Shown: positions 6,622 through 13,215 of the stretch, piece by piece
Numbering within the stretch: the first letter of the stretch is position 1
Layout: every line of letters begins with the position of its first letter
DNA from: Scatosoma sp002474405
GTDB lineage: Bacteria; Bacillota; Clostridia; Christensenellales; Borkfalkiaceae
DNA: 18,528 nt
Reading direction: 5' to 3'
Assembly: GCA_937892545.1 (NCBI GenBank)
Contig: CALAFO010000025.1
Location: 1-18,528, forward strand
Made by a program: the position numbers and the translations under genes
Notes under the pieces: model-generated
What the model was told of the DNA's origin: nothing
The model's input: only the letters and a program-made list of their open reading frames with translations
The model's database searches: none

Positions 6622-6837
6622 AAAGGCTTCCCCTTGCCTGCTGAAAATTCAGTACCTTCATTTTCTTCGGCAAAAATTGTCAGCCACTTTGTGTCTTCCC
6701 CTTGCCTGCTGAAAATTCAGCCTTTTTCAAGGCTTCCCCTTGGGGGGAAGCTGTCAACGTAGTTGACTGATGAGGGGCGTAGCCCATTTTTGATTTTCTG
6801 AATATTTTCAACAAAAAATTTCTGAAAATCAAGGGGC
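6622..6837 (+). repeat. Interspersed hairpin repeat, copy B
   Basis: Same architecture as copy A. The first block (GCTTCCCCTTGCCTG...AAAATTCAG, then TTCGGCAAAAATTGTCAGCCACTT) is followed by a duplicated CTTCCCCTTGCCTGCTG segment. Then come the GCTTCCCC/GGGGAAGC hairpin (6732-6751), the stem GTCAAC-GTA-GTTGAC (6753-6767), the constant box TGATGAGGGGCGTAGCCC, and a stem TTGATTTTC/GAAAATCAA (6790-6832) ending in AAGGGGC. Two stems differ in sequence from copy A yet remain perfectly paired. Confidence 0.82.
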
Positions 6838-6940
6838 GCATCTTGTTTTCTCATAGCCGACATCGGCGACAGGCAAGACAGACAAAGCGCCTTTCAAACG
6901 CAAAATAGCGTTTCTTCTTTTATTTCAAGTATATCGTTAT

Positions 6941-7001
6941 GCAGCTGCCCCTCATTCGTCTGCAGCTGCGCTTCATCCACCTTCCCCCCAAAGGGAAGGC
7001 T
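6941..7001 (-). repeat. Interspersed hairpin repeat, diverged inverted copy C
   Basis: Read on the minus strand: hairpin CCTTCCC/GGGAAGG (6999-6980), a variable segment containing the palindrome GCAGCTGC (twice, 6941-6948 and 6962-6969), and GAATGAGGGGC corresponding to TGATGAGGGGC. It sits directly after the stop of the TrpR-like gene and could act as its transcript end. Confidence 0.5.
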
Positions 7002-7031
7002 GAAATTACGGCAATCATCCGCCGCTTTCCG

Positions 7032-7331
7032 TCAATCCCCCTCTTCCGCCTGCGGCACAAATTTTTCATAGCCGCCGCTGCCGTGGCGCACGCACCGCGA
7101 CACTCTGGAAAGCGTTGCCGAAGAAATATTCGTGGCGGCAATCACTTCCGCATACGTTTTTCCCGCTTTTAAAAGCTGCGCCGCTTTCGCCCGCTGCGCC
7201 ATCTGCTCAGCTTCCGTGTACGTGCACAAATCTTCCAGCAGCGCCTTTACGTCCTCCGCCGTTTTGCACGCAAGAAAAGTTTCGTAAAGCACCTTTTCCA
7301 TTTCCGTTTCCTGTTGTTGCGTTTTCACCAT
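7032..7331 (-). CDS. TrpR-like regulator (YerC/YecD family)
   Basis: A 99-residue helical protein of the TrpR superfamily. The N-terminal part (about 10-55) has helices with LYETFLACKTAEDVKALLEDL and TEAEQMAQRAKAAQLL; the DNA-binding part is GKTYAEVIAATNISSATLSR, typical of YerC/YecD where ISSATLSR is the recognition helix. Length is normal. The ribosome site AGAGG is well placed. It is the last gene of the amino-acid importer operon, 19 nt after the ATPase stop. Family members other than TrpR have no well-defined effector; by context it may repress this operon in response to the imported amino acid, which is inference. Confidence 0.85.
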   Translation of the reverse strand: MVKTQQQETEMEKVLYETFLACKTAEDVKALLEDLCTYTEAEQMAQRAKAAQLLKAGKTYAEVIAATNISSATLSRVSRCVRHGSGGYEKFVPQAEEGD

Positions 7332-7350
7332 AATTCAACCTCTGCCCCCC

Positions 7351-8202
7351 TTATTTGTTTTTTCCGCCGTCGATGAACGCTTTGAAAAGCTCGCTTTTCG
7401 GGGCGCCGAACGCCTCCGCCGCGTTGCCGCTTTCCTCCGCTTTTCCCTCGTGCAAAAATAAAATTTCGTCCGCCACGCTCCGCGCAAACTCCATTTCGTG
7501 CGTTACCACAATCATCGTGCGCCCCTCCGCTTTCAGCTCGTTGATCAGCGCCGAAATTTCGCCCGTCAGGTGCGGGTCCAGCGCGGAAGTCGGCTCGTCG
7601 AAGCACAGAATTTTCGGTTGCAACGCCAAAGCGCGCGCAATCGCCACGCGCTGTTGTTGCCCGCCCGAAAGCTCGCACGGGTAGGCGGCGCATTTTTCCG
7701 CCAGTCCCACTTTTTCCAGCAGCCGCTGCGCGTTCTCGTCGTTTTTCGCCCTGATTTGTTTTTTCAGCGCGCTTTTTTCTTTGCGCGGCAATTTCTCGTT
7801 TTTCAGCGCCCGAAGCTCGCTTAAATCCGCCGCCAAAGAAACGTTCCGCTTCGCCGTGTACTGCGGAAACAGCTGAAAATTCTGAAACACCAGCGTAAAA
7901 TCCCTGTTTTCCGCGCCCGCGCCGTTCTCCGCCGCGCGCTTCTTCTTTTTCGGCTTTTTGCCGCCGTTTTCCGCATTTTCTTCGGTCGTCGCGCCGAAAT
8001 TCGTGGTAACGCCGTCTACCGTAACGCTGCCGCCGTCCGCCTCTTCCAGCCCGTTCAGGCAGCGCAGCAACGTTGTTTTGCCATTGCCGGACGAACCGAT
8101 TACGGCAAGCACCTTTCCCTTTTCCAGCGAGAACGAAACGCCTTTCAGCACCTGCGTGCCGCCGAAATTTTTCCGTATATCCCGCACTTCTAAAAACGCC
8201 AT
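7351..8202 (-). CDS. Polar amino-acid ABC transporter ATPase (GlnQ/HisP type) with Lys-rich insertions
   Basis: A 283-residue nucleotide-binding subunit. Walker A is GSSGNGKTT (36-44), Q-loop Gln107 (LVFQNFQLFPQ), signature LSGGQQQR (about 178-185), Walker B LCFDEPTSALDP, and switch His near 235 (VVTHEM). These are the GlnQ/HisP signatures, so it should energise uptake of a polar amino acid with the two upstream genes. It exceeds the usual ~240 residues because of two charged insertions: about 68-100, rich in Lys, Glu and Ala just before the Q-loop, and about 130-157 (KLPRKEKSALKKQIRAK), before the helix leading to the signature. All catalytic motifs are intact. It starts 11 nt after the permease stop. 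Confidence 0.93.
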   Translation of the reverse strand: MAFLEVRDIRKNFGGTQVLKGVSFSLEKGKVLAVIGSSGNGKTTLLRCLNGLEEADGGSVTVDGVTTNFGATTEENAENGGKKPKKKKRAAENGAGAENRDFTLVFQNFQLFPQYTAKRNVSLAADLSELRALKNEKLPRKEKSALKKQIRAKNDENAQRLLEKVGLAEKCAAYPCELSGGQQQRVAIARALALQPKILCFDEPTSALDPHLTGEISALINELKAEGRTMIVVTHEMEFARSVADEILFLHEGKAEESGNAAEAFGAPKSELFKAFIDGGKNK

Positions 8203-8213
8203 GTTTTCACCCG

Positions 8214-8912
8214 TTACACCTTATAGTACGAAAGCTTCTTTTCAAGATACCCGAAAAGCAACGTCAGCGCGCCCACGGCGGCAAGATAAAATGCCCCCGT
8301 GTAGAAAAGCGGCCATATCAGCGCCTTGCTGGCAAACCTGTCCGCCACTTTAATGATTTCCACCACGCCGATCACGCGCGCCAGCGCGGTATCTTTCACC
8401 AGCGTAATCACCTCGTTGCTCATCGGCGCAAGAATGTTTTTTATCACCTGCGCCAGAATCACCTTGCGGAAAATTTCGCCCTTCGACATGCCCAGCACTT
8501 TACCCGCCTCGTACTGCCCTTTGGGGATGCTCTGAATACCGCCGCGGTAAATTTCCGAAAAATAGCAGGCGTAATTGATGGCGAACGCTATCAGCGTTGC
8601 GATGAACGCCCCGCCGAATTCGATGCCGTAGCTGAAATACAGCTTGTTATCCAGCTTCCCCCAGAAATTGGCGCCGGAAGCGGAAAAATAGCGCGGCAGA
8701 TAGTAAATCACGAATAATTGAAGCATTAACGGCACGCCGCGGATAATCCACACAAACGTCTTGGAAACGCACCGCAGGGGCTTGAATCTGCTCATCGAAC
8801 AAAAGCAGATCGCAAGCCCCAGAGGTATCGCTATCAGAAGCGTTAAGATAAACAGCAGCCCCGTTACGGCAAAGCCTTTCAGAAGGCTTTGCGTAACCTG
8901 TAAAAACGTCAT
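8214..8912 (-). CDS. Polar amino-acid ABC transporter permease (HisM/GlnP type)
   Basis: A 232-residue membrane protein with about five hydrophobic helices. The cytoplasmic coupling loop is clear: YEAGKVLGMSKGEIFRKVI, the EAA motif that contacts the ATPase. The segment TFVWIIRGVPLMLQLF (about 52-67) is the RGxPLxxQL signature of this permease family, and AINYACYFSEIYRGGIQSIP follows in the usual place. One permease gene suggests a homodimer. Ribosome site AAGGAAA. It lies between the binding protein (32 nt upstream) and the ATPase, completing an importer. Confidence 0.93.
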   Translation of the reverse strand: MTFLQVTQSLLKGFAVTGLLFILTLLIAIPLGLAICFCSMSRFKPLRCVSKTFVWIIRGVPLMLQLFVIYYLPRYFSASGANFWGKLDNKLYFSYGIEFGGAFIATLIAFAINYACYFSEIYRGGIQSIPKGQYEAGKVLGMSKGEIFRKVILAQVIKNILAPMSNEVITLVKDTALARVIGVVEIIKVADRFASKALIWPLFYTGAFYLAAVGALTLLFGYLEKKLSYYKV

Positions 8913-8944
8913 TTCAAAATTTTTCCTTGTGTAAAATTTCTTGT

Positions 8945-9751
8945 TTATTTCGTAAGCAGAAGCGAATTCGTCAGCCCGTATTTTTCGGCAAGCGCCTCCG
9001 CAAAACCGTTCTCGGCAAGCGTTTTAAACACGTCGTTCACTTTCGCGGTAAGCTCGCTGCCCTTTTTGAATCCCACGGCGTATTCCTCTTTTTCGATGGA
9101 GATGCCCTCGTTTATAACAAGGTTGGTATAATCGCCCTTGCCCGCCAGCTTCTGCGCCAGCAATACGTCCACGATCGCGTACTGCGCCGTGCCCGTGTTC
9201 ACCGCTTTAATCGCGTCCATCTGCGAGGTTACGTCCTTTTTGTTGATGGTAACGCCCTCGATGCCGCTCACGTACGATTCGCCCGCGGAACCCGCTTCGA
9301 ACGCCACCGATTTGCCGTCGAACTGCGCCGCGTCGGTCAGCTCCGTTTCGTTCGCGCCGCGCACCACGCATTGCGCGTTCTGCATATACGGCACCGAGAA
9401 ATCGATTTTATCGCTTCTGTTCGTGCCGTCGTCGTCCGCGCAGTTCCAGGTGAAGCCGTTCCAGATGCAGTCGATCGTGCCGCCGTCCAGCTCCATATAT
9501 TTGTTGCCCCACTCGATTTCCTTGAAGCGCACGGTGTAGCCGAGGCGAGTGAACGTTTCCTGCGCCAGCTCGGTATCGAAGCCCGTCAGTACGCCGTTTT
9601 CGTCTTTATAGTTCATCGGCTCGTAATCGGTGTAACCCACCACCAGCACGTTTTCCGTTTTCTCTTCCTTGCAAGCCGCGCCCGCAAACCCGAATGCAAA
9701 TACGCTTGCCGCCGCAAGCACGCCCGCCATCAGTTTCATGCCTTTTTTCAT
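8945..9751 (-). CDS. Amino-acid ABC transporter substrate-binding lipoprotein
   Basis: A 268-residue extracellular protein. The first 26 residues are a signal peptide (MKKGMKLMAG, then a hydrophobic core) ending at Cys27 in GAAC, an acceptable though not ideal lipobox. The mature part has family-3 binding protein signatures: GYTDYEPMNYKDENGVLTGFD, FDTELAQE, and WNGFTWN in place of the frequent I.G.t.T segment. It should deliver a polar amino acid to the permease. It is the first gene of the operon, with GAGGAG before the ATG and a promoter and palindrome upstream. Confidence 0.93.
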   Translation of the reverse strand: MKKGMKLMAGVLAAASVFAFGFAGAACKEEKTENVLVVGYTDYEPMNYKDENGVLTGFDTELAQETFTRLGYTVRFKEIEWGNKYMELDGGTIDCIWNGFTWNCADDDGTNRSDKIDFSVPYMQNAQCVVRGANETELTDAAQFDGKSVAFEAGSAGESYVSGIEGVTINKKDVTSQMDAIKAVNTGTAQYAIVDVLLAQKLAGKGDYTNLVINEGISIEKEEYAVGFKKGSELTAKVNDVFKTLAENGFAEALAEKYGLTNSLLLTK

Positions 9752-9791
9752 TTTTGTAACTCCTCTCTTTTTCGATTCGATTTTTTGCTTT

Positions 9792-9828
9792 GCTTTAACG
9801 ATTTATCGCTTTAACGCGCTAAAGCGAT
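9792..9828. promoter_or_regulatory. Operator-like repeats in the amino-acid importer leader
   Basis: A perfect 9-bp inverted repeat ATCGCTTTA/TAAAGCGAT (9805-9813 and 9820-9828, 6-nt gap), plus a further GCTTTAACG (9792-9800) repeating 9808-9816 with 16-bp spacing. The palindrome begins about 10 bp downstream of the -10, covering the expected transcription start, a typical repressor position. The operon encodes a TrpR-like protein, an obvious candidate binder. Confidence 0.5.
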
Positions 9829-9837
9829 TATGGGTAT

Positions 9838-9866
9838 ATTATAGCGCGTCGAAAAATAAAAGTAAA
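9838..9866 (-). promoter_or_regulatory. Promoter of the amino-acid importer operon
   Basis: Minus strand: -35 TTTACT (9866-9861), 17-bp spacer, -10 TATAAT (9843-9838). About 85 nt lie between -10 and the start codon of the binding protein. Confidence 0.6.
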
Positions 9867-10042
9867 GCGTTTTTAAGGCAAAAAGTGTAAAAAATCAAAA
9901 AAAATTTGTCTGAAATCGGCGGTTTCGTGTTTGAAATCGGCGGAAATCAGGCAAATTTTCGGTAATTTTCGGGGTTTTTCCCCTTATTTTCAAGCTTTTT
10001 TCGGTATTTTTCCGGGTTTTTTTCGCCTTTTTTCAGGCATTT

Positions 10043-10669
10043 TTACACGTTTTTACGTACGGTTTTGCGCATTACCACGCCGAGGTACGAAGCCAGCGCT
10101 ATCTTTAAAAGGTCGGGCAGAATAAACGGCACCACGCACACGGAAAGCACGTACCCGATGGATTTTTCGGCGCCTTTCAGCGCGAACAGCCCGATGAACC
10201 ACGCCGAGCCGAACGTATAGCAAACAACCGTGCCGAGAAACGAAGCGATGGCGAAAACAAGGAAATATCTGCGCGCACCGCCGCGTTTTTCCGCGGGTTT
10301 CAAGCCGTTTTCGTTGCGTTTTTCAAAGGTTTTTATGATGGTTGCCATCAAAGCGGACATCGGCAGAAATCCCACGATATAGCCGCCCGTGGGGCTTACG
10401 AGGCTTGCCGTAGCGCCGAATTTGGAGAACACCGGCACGCCGACGAGTCCTAAAAACACGTACACGGCAACCGCCGCCACGCCGTCGAAGCCCAGCGCGA
10501 TCGAAGCCAGCATCACCGCCAGCGTCTGCAGCGTGATGGGCACGCCGCCCGGCAGCGGAATGGAAATCTGCGCGCACACCGCCATCAGCGCCGTAAACAG
10601 CGCGATGCGGGCAAGGCGTTTCGCGCCGCCGCGAGAATGGAGTTTTACCTGTTTCGTTTCGTTCGTCAT
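10043..10669 (-). CDS. bioY: Biotin transporter substrate-binding subunit BioY
   Basis: A 208-residue integral membrane S-component of an ECF transporter, which captures biotin and works alone or with a shared energising module encoded elsewhere. Family signatures are clear: LFTALMAVCAQISIPLPGG (helix 1 and the IPLPGGVPIT loop), ITLQTLAVMLASIALG, VYVFLGLVGVPVF and SPTGGYIVGF. Basic residues at both ends (KRLAR; MRKTVRKNV) suit inner-face loops. Ribosome site AAGGA spans the metK stop region; the ATG is 10 nt after it, so it is co-transcribed with metK. Pairing fits use of SAM and biotin in linked cofactor metabolism, but that is inference. BioY-like proteins for other ligands exist. Confidence 0.93.
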   Translation of the reverse strand: MTNETKQVKLHSRGGAKRLARIALFTALMAVCAQISIPLPGGVPITLQTLAVMLASIALGFDGVAAVAVYVFLGLVGVPVFSKFGATASLVSPTGGYIVGFLPMSALMATIIKTFEKRNENGLKPAEKRGGARRYFLVFAIASFLGTVVCYTFGSAWFIGLFALKGAEKSIGYVLSVCVVPFILPDLLKIALASYLGVVMRKTVRKNV

Positions 10670-10679
10670 ATGTTTTTCC

Positions 10680-11846
10680 TTAGTTAAGGTATTTTTTCAA
10701 ATCGTCAACGCGATCGGTGCGCTCCCACGGGAAGCCCTCTCTGCCGAAGTGCCCGTATGCCGCCGTCTGCGCGTACACGGGCGCGCGCAAACCGAGCGTA
10801 CGGATAATCGCGTACGGACGGAAATCGAATTCTTTCTTTAAAATTTCCGCCAGCCTGTCGTCCGGCAGTTTGCCCGTACCGAACGTATCCACGAACACGG
10901 AAACGGGATTCGCCACGCCGATGGCATACGCCACCTGAATTTCCATTTTATCCGCAAGCCCCGCCGCCACGGCGTTTTTCGCCGCGTAACGGCAGAAGTA
11001 CGTGGCGCTTCTGTCCACCTTGGTGGGATCCTTGCCGGAAAACGAACCGCCGCCGTGCGCGCACATGCCGCCGTACGTATCCACGATGATTTTTCTGCCC
11101 GTCAGCCCCGAATCGCCTTCGGGTCCGCCGATTTCGAAACGCCCCGTGGGGTTGATGAAATATTTCGTGTTTTCGTCGGCGTAGTCTTTCACCACCTCGT
11201 CGATGACGAATTTTTTGACGTCTTTGCGTAATTGTTCCTGCGAGACGGCTTCGTTGTGCTGGGCGGAAACCACCACGGTATCCACGCGCACGGGCGCGCC
11301 GCCGTTATATTCTACGGTAACCTGCGTTTTGCCGTCGGGGCGGAGATAGGAAAGTTTCCCGCTCTTTCTTACTTCGGCAAGGCGCATGGAAAGCTTGTGC
11401 GCAAGCATGACGGGCAACGGCATCAATTCCGCCGTTTCGCGGCAGGCATAGCCGAACATCATGCCCTGATCGCCCGCGCCGAGCGTTGCGGCTTCGTCCG
11501 TTTCTTCGCCCGATTTCTTTTCCGCGGAATCGTTTACGCCGAGCGCGATATCCGCCGACTGACCGTGCACCGCGAGCGTGATTTTCACCGTATCGGCATT
11601 GAACGAGCCGAACGTGTACCCGATTTTACGGATGGTTTCGCGCGCGACGGCTTCGTAATCGACGACGGCGTTTGCCGTAACTTCGCCCATGATTAAAAGT
11701 CCGTCGTATGCGGCGCAACATTCGATTGCGGCGCGCGCCGCGGGATCCTGCTTTAAAATTGCGTCTAAAACGGCGTCCGCGATCTGATCGCAGACTTTAT
11801 CGGGATGCCCCTCCGTAACGCTTTCGCTGGTAAAAAACTTTTTCAT
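10680..11846 (-). CDS. metK: S-adenosylmethionine synthetase
   Basis: A 388-residue cytosolic enzyme making SAM from methionine and ATP. Signatures: TEGHPDKVCDQIADA at the N-terminus (GHPDK 13-17), GAGDQGMMFGYACRET (methionine and ATP site), and GGGSFSGKDPTKVDRSATY (phosphate loop). The C-terminal end (YGHFGREGFPWE) is intact and the length is normal. I use the ATG at 11846, preceded by AGAGGA; the longer frame to 11984 is leader sequence. A strong promoter lies at 11993-12021, leaving a 140-nt leader with attenuator-like structure. It heads a metK-bioY operon. Confidence 0.97.
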   Translation of the reverse strand: MKKFFTSESVTEGHPDKVCDQIADAVLDAILKQDPAARAAIECCAAYDGLLIMGEVTANAVVDYEAVARETIRKIGYTFGSFNADTVKITLAVHGQSADIALGVNDSAEKKSGEETDEAATLGAGDQGMMFGYACRETAELMPLPVMLAHKLSMRLAEVRKSGKLSYLRPDGKTQVTVEYNGGAPVRVDTVVVSAQHNEAVSQEQLRKDVKKFVIDEVVKDYADENTKYFINPTGRFEIGGPEGDSGLTGRKIIVDTYGGMCAHGGGSFSGKDPTKVDRSATYFCRYAAKNAVAAGLADKMEIQVAYAIGVANPVSVFVDTFGTGKLPDDRLAEILKKEFDFRPYAIIRTLGLRAPVYAQTAAYGHFGREGFPWERTDRVDDLKKYLN

Positions 11847-11986
11847 GTAAAAAATCCTCTTTTTAACATAGTTGTATGCAGCAGGGATACGAATATCCGT
11901 TCTGCGTGAAAAATGCGCCTGCGACGACTTTTTCCGCAAAAAATCGCCCCCGAAAAGGCGAAACGGAAAACGATGGCCTCGCAAGG
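11847..11986 (-). promoter_or_regulatory. metK leader with attenuator-like hairpins
   Basis: On the minus strand the leader contains TCGCC...GGCGA followed by TTTTTT (11961-11938), a short terminator-like element, then GCAG-AAC-GGATA-TTCG-TATCC-CTGC (11905-11881). The TATCC arm of the second hairpin could instead pair with GGAT of the ribosome site. The conserved core of S-box (SAM-I) RNA is not visible to me. Confidence 0.4.
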
Positions 11987-11992
11987 AATTCT

Positions 11993-12021
11993 ATTATAGC
12001 ACCGCGGAGCAAAAAAGTCAA
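11993..12021 (-). promoter_or_regulatory. metK promoter
   Basis: Minus strand: -35 TTGACT (12021-12016), 17-bp spacer ending TGC, -10 TATAAT (11998-11993). An extended -10 with a near-consensus -35, so likely strong. Confidence 0.8.
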
Positions 12022-12083
12022 CGAAAAGTGCGCGCCTGCGCAAACGTTCATAAAAACATTTGACGCGCCCGCGGCGTTTTTAA

Positions 12084-12112
12084 TTGCTTTTTCCGCGCGG
12101 CTCTGCTATAAT
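12084..12112 (+). promoter_or_regulatory. Extended -10 promoter of the radical SAM gene
   Basis: -35 TTGCTT (12084-12089), 17-bp spacer ending TGC, -10 TATAAT (12107-12112). Seven bases separate the -10 from the ATG at 12120, placing the transcription start on or next to the start codon. Confidence 0.7.
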
Positions 12113-12119
12113 GTTGTTT

Positions 12120-13022
12120 ATGGCGACTTTGATTGAAAAATGCTTTGCGTGCCCCGTGAAATGCGGCGCGAAGCGGACGGAACGCGCGGGATACTGTAAC
12201 GTACAGGGCTTAAAAATCGCGAAATATTATCTGCACCCATTCGAAGAGCCGTGCATTTCCTTTAACAAAGGCAGCGGCACGATTTTTTTTACGGGCTGCA
12301 ATTTAAAGTGCGTGTTCTGCCAGAATTACGAACTTTCGCGCGCGGCGCGCGGCATGGAAATTACTCCCGCGCGGCTTGCCGATATTTTCCGCGAGCTGGA
12401 AGACGAGGGCGCGGACAATATTTCGCTGGTAACCCCCTCGCACCTGATTTACGAGATAGAAAAAGCGTTTCGGCTGTACCGTCCGAAAATCCCCGTGGTG
12501 TACAATTCCGGCGGGTACGACAGCGTGGAAAGCCTGAAGCGCATCGACGAATATGTTTCCGTTTATCTGCCCGACATGAAGTGGAAATCGGAATACCTTT
12601 CCAAACGATATTCGGGCAGAAGCGATTACTTCGACGTGGCGGCGAAAGCGATAGCGTTTATGGCGGACAAGCCCCTGCTTTTCGAAGAACCGGCGGCGGA
12701 CGAAGCGCCGCGCGCGGACGGCGTGAAAAAGATGCTTTCCGGGCTGATTGTGCGGCACATGGTGATGCCGATGGGCGTAACCGACACGCTGGCGATTTTA
12801 AAATGGTTTAAAAACGAGCTGCCGGATACGGCGTACCTTTCGCTGATGAGCCAGTACACGCCGTTCGGCGACATCGAAGCTTTTCCCGAACTGAAACGCG
12901 GCGTTACGGCGCGCGAATACAACGAAGCCGTAAACGCGGCGTTCGCCCTCGGCATTACGAATATTTTTGTACAGAAGCGCTCCTCTTCGGGCGAAAAATA
13001 CATCCCGAAATGGGATTACTGA
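12120..13022 (+). CDS. Radical SAM protein, PflX-like (pyruvate formate-lyase activase relative)
   Basis: A 300-residue iron-sulfur protein of the PflX type (COG1313). The radical SAM cluster motif is Cys60-NLK-Cys64-VF-Cys67 within TIFFTGCNLKCVFCQNY. An extra N-terminal cysteine set (CFACPVKCG, then GYC; Cys8, 11, 15, 26) is also characteristic. Further conserved blocks are ISLVTPSHLI, IPVVYNSGGYDSVE and VSVYLPDMKW, GLIVRHMVMP and LMSQYTPFG. It should cleave SAM to form a 5'-deoxyadenosyl radical; the substrate of this family is unknown and no glycyl-radical enzyme is adjacent. No ribosome site precedes the ATG; the promoter sits directly upstream, so a leaderless message is likely. metK is divergent. 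Confidence 0.9.
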   Translation: MATLIEKCFACPVKCGAKRTERAGYCNVQGLKIAKYYLHPFEEPCISFNKGSGTIFFTGCNLKCVFCQNYELSRAARGMEITPARLADIFRELEDEGADNISLVTPSHLIYEIEKAFRLYRPKIPVVYNSGGYDSVESLKRIDEYVSVYLPDMKWKSEYLSKRYSGRSDYFDVAAKAIAFMADKPLLFEEPAADEAPRADGVKKMLSGLIVRHMVMPMGVTDTLAILKWFKNELPDTAYLSLMSQYTPFGDIEAFPELKRGVTAREYNEAVNAAFALGITNIFVQKRSSSGEKYIPKWDY

Positions 13023-13215
13023 CGGCGCCTCGCCTCTGCGGCGGGAAAGCGTGCGGCTTTACAACCCGATTTTCAGTTTTGCGAGACGGCGGGCAAGCGC
13101 CGCCGCACGCGACGGGGTTGCATAAGTCAGTTCGGCTTCAAGCGCGCGGATTTTTTTCAATCTTTTTCCGATATTCATTGCAGGCACAGTTTGTGCAGAA
13201 AACGGCGGTAGTATT

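Larger units (their letters stand above)
6484..7031. other. Gene-free stretch: XRE promoter, nested palindromes, repeat copies B and C
   Basis: No gene found. From left to right it holds the XRE -10 (6508-6503), an AT-rich segment with nested inverted repeats (6555-6602), repeat copy B (6622-6837), a short unremarkable stretch near 6840-6940, and an inverted, diverged repeat copy (6941-7001) just downstream of the TrpR-like gene. Open frames here are short, repeat-derived and lack ribosome sites. Confidence 0.7.
9752..10042. other. Intergenic region between the amino-acid importer and bioY
   Basis: Holds the importer promoter (9838-9866) and operator-like repeats (9792-9828). The rest is AT-rich, with a direct repeat TGAAATCGGCGG (near 9912 and 9933) and a run of A-rich mini hairpins on the minus strand downstream of bioY, including GGGG-AAAAA-CCCC and GCCTGAAAAAAGGC. 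No long T-tract terminator is clear. I see no gene. Confidence 0.6.

Noticed and set aside
6941..7001. Strong intrinsic terminator after the TrpR-like gene
   Set aside because: The CCTTCCC/GGGAAGG hairpin lacks a T-tract and is better explained as a diverged repeat copy.
11847..11986. Canonical SAM-I (S-box) riboswitch in the metK leader
   Set aside because: The conserved S-box core segments are not visible; only generic hairpins are supported.
13059..13178. 39-codon minus-strand frame (starts MNIGKRLKKIRALEAEL) between the radical SAM and ABC-F genes
   Set aside because: Helical and basic composition is attractive, but no ribosome site or promoter precedes it and it lies antisense to the ABC-F upstream region. 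Conservation would be needed to accept it.
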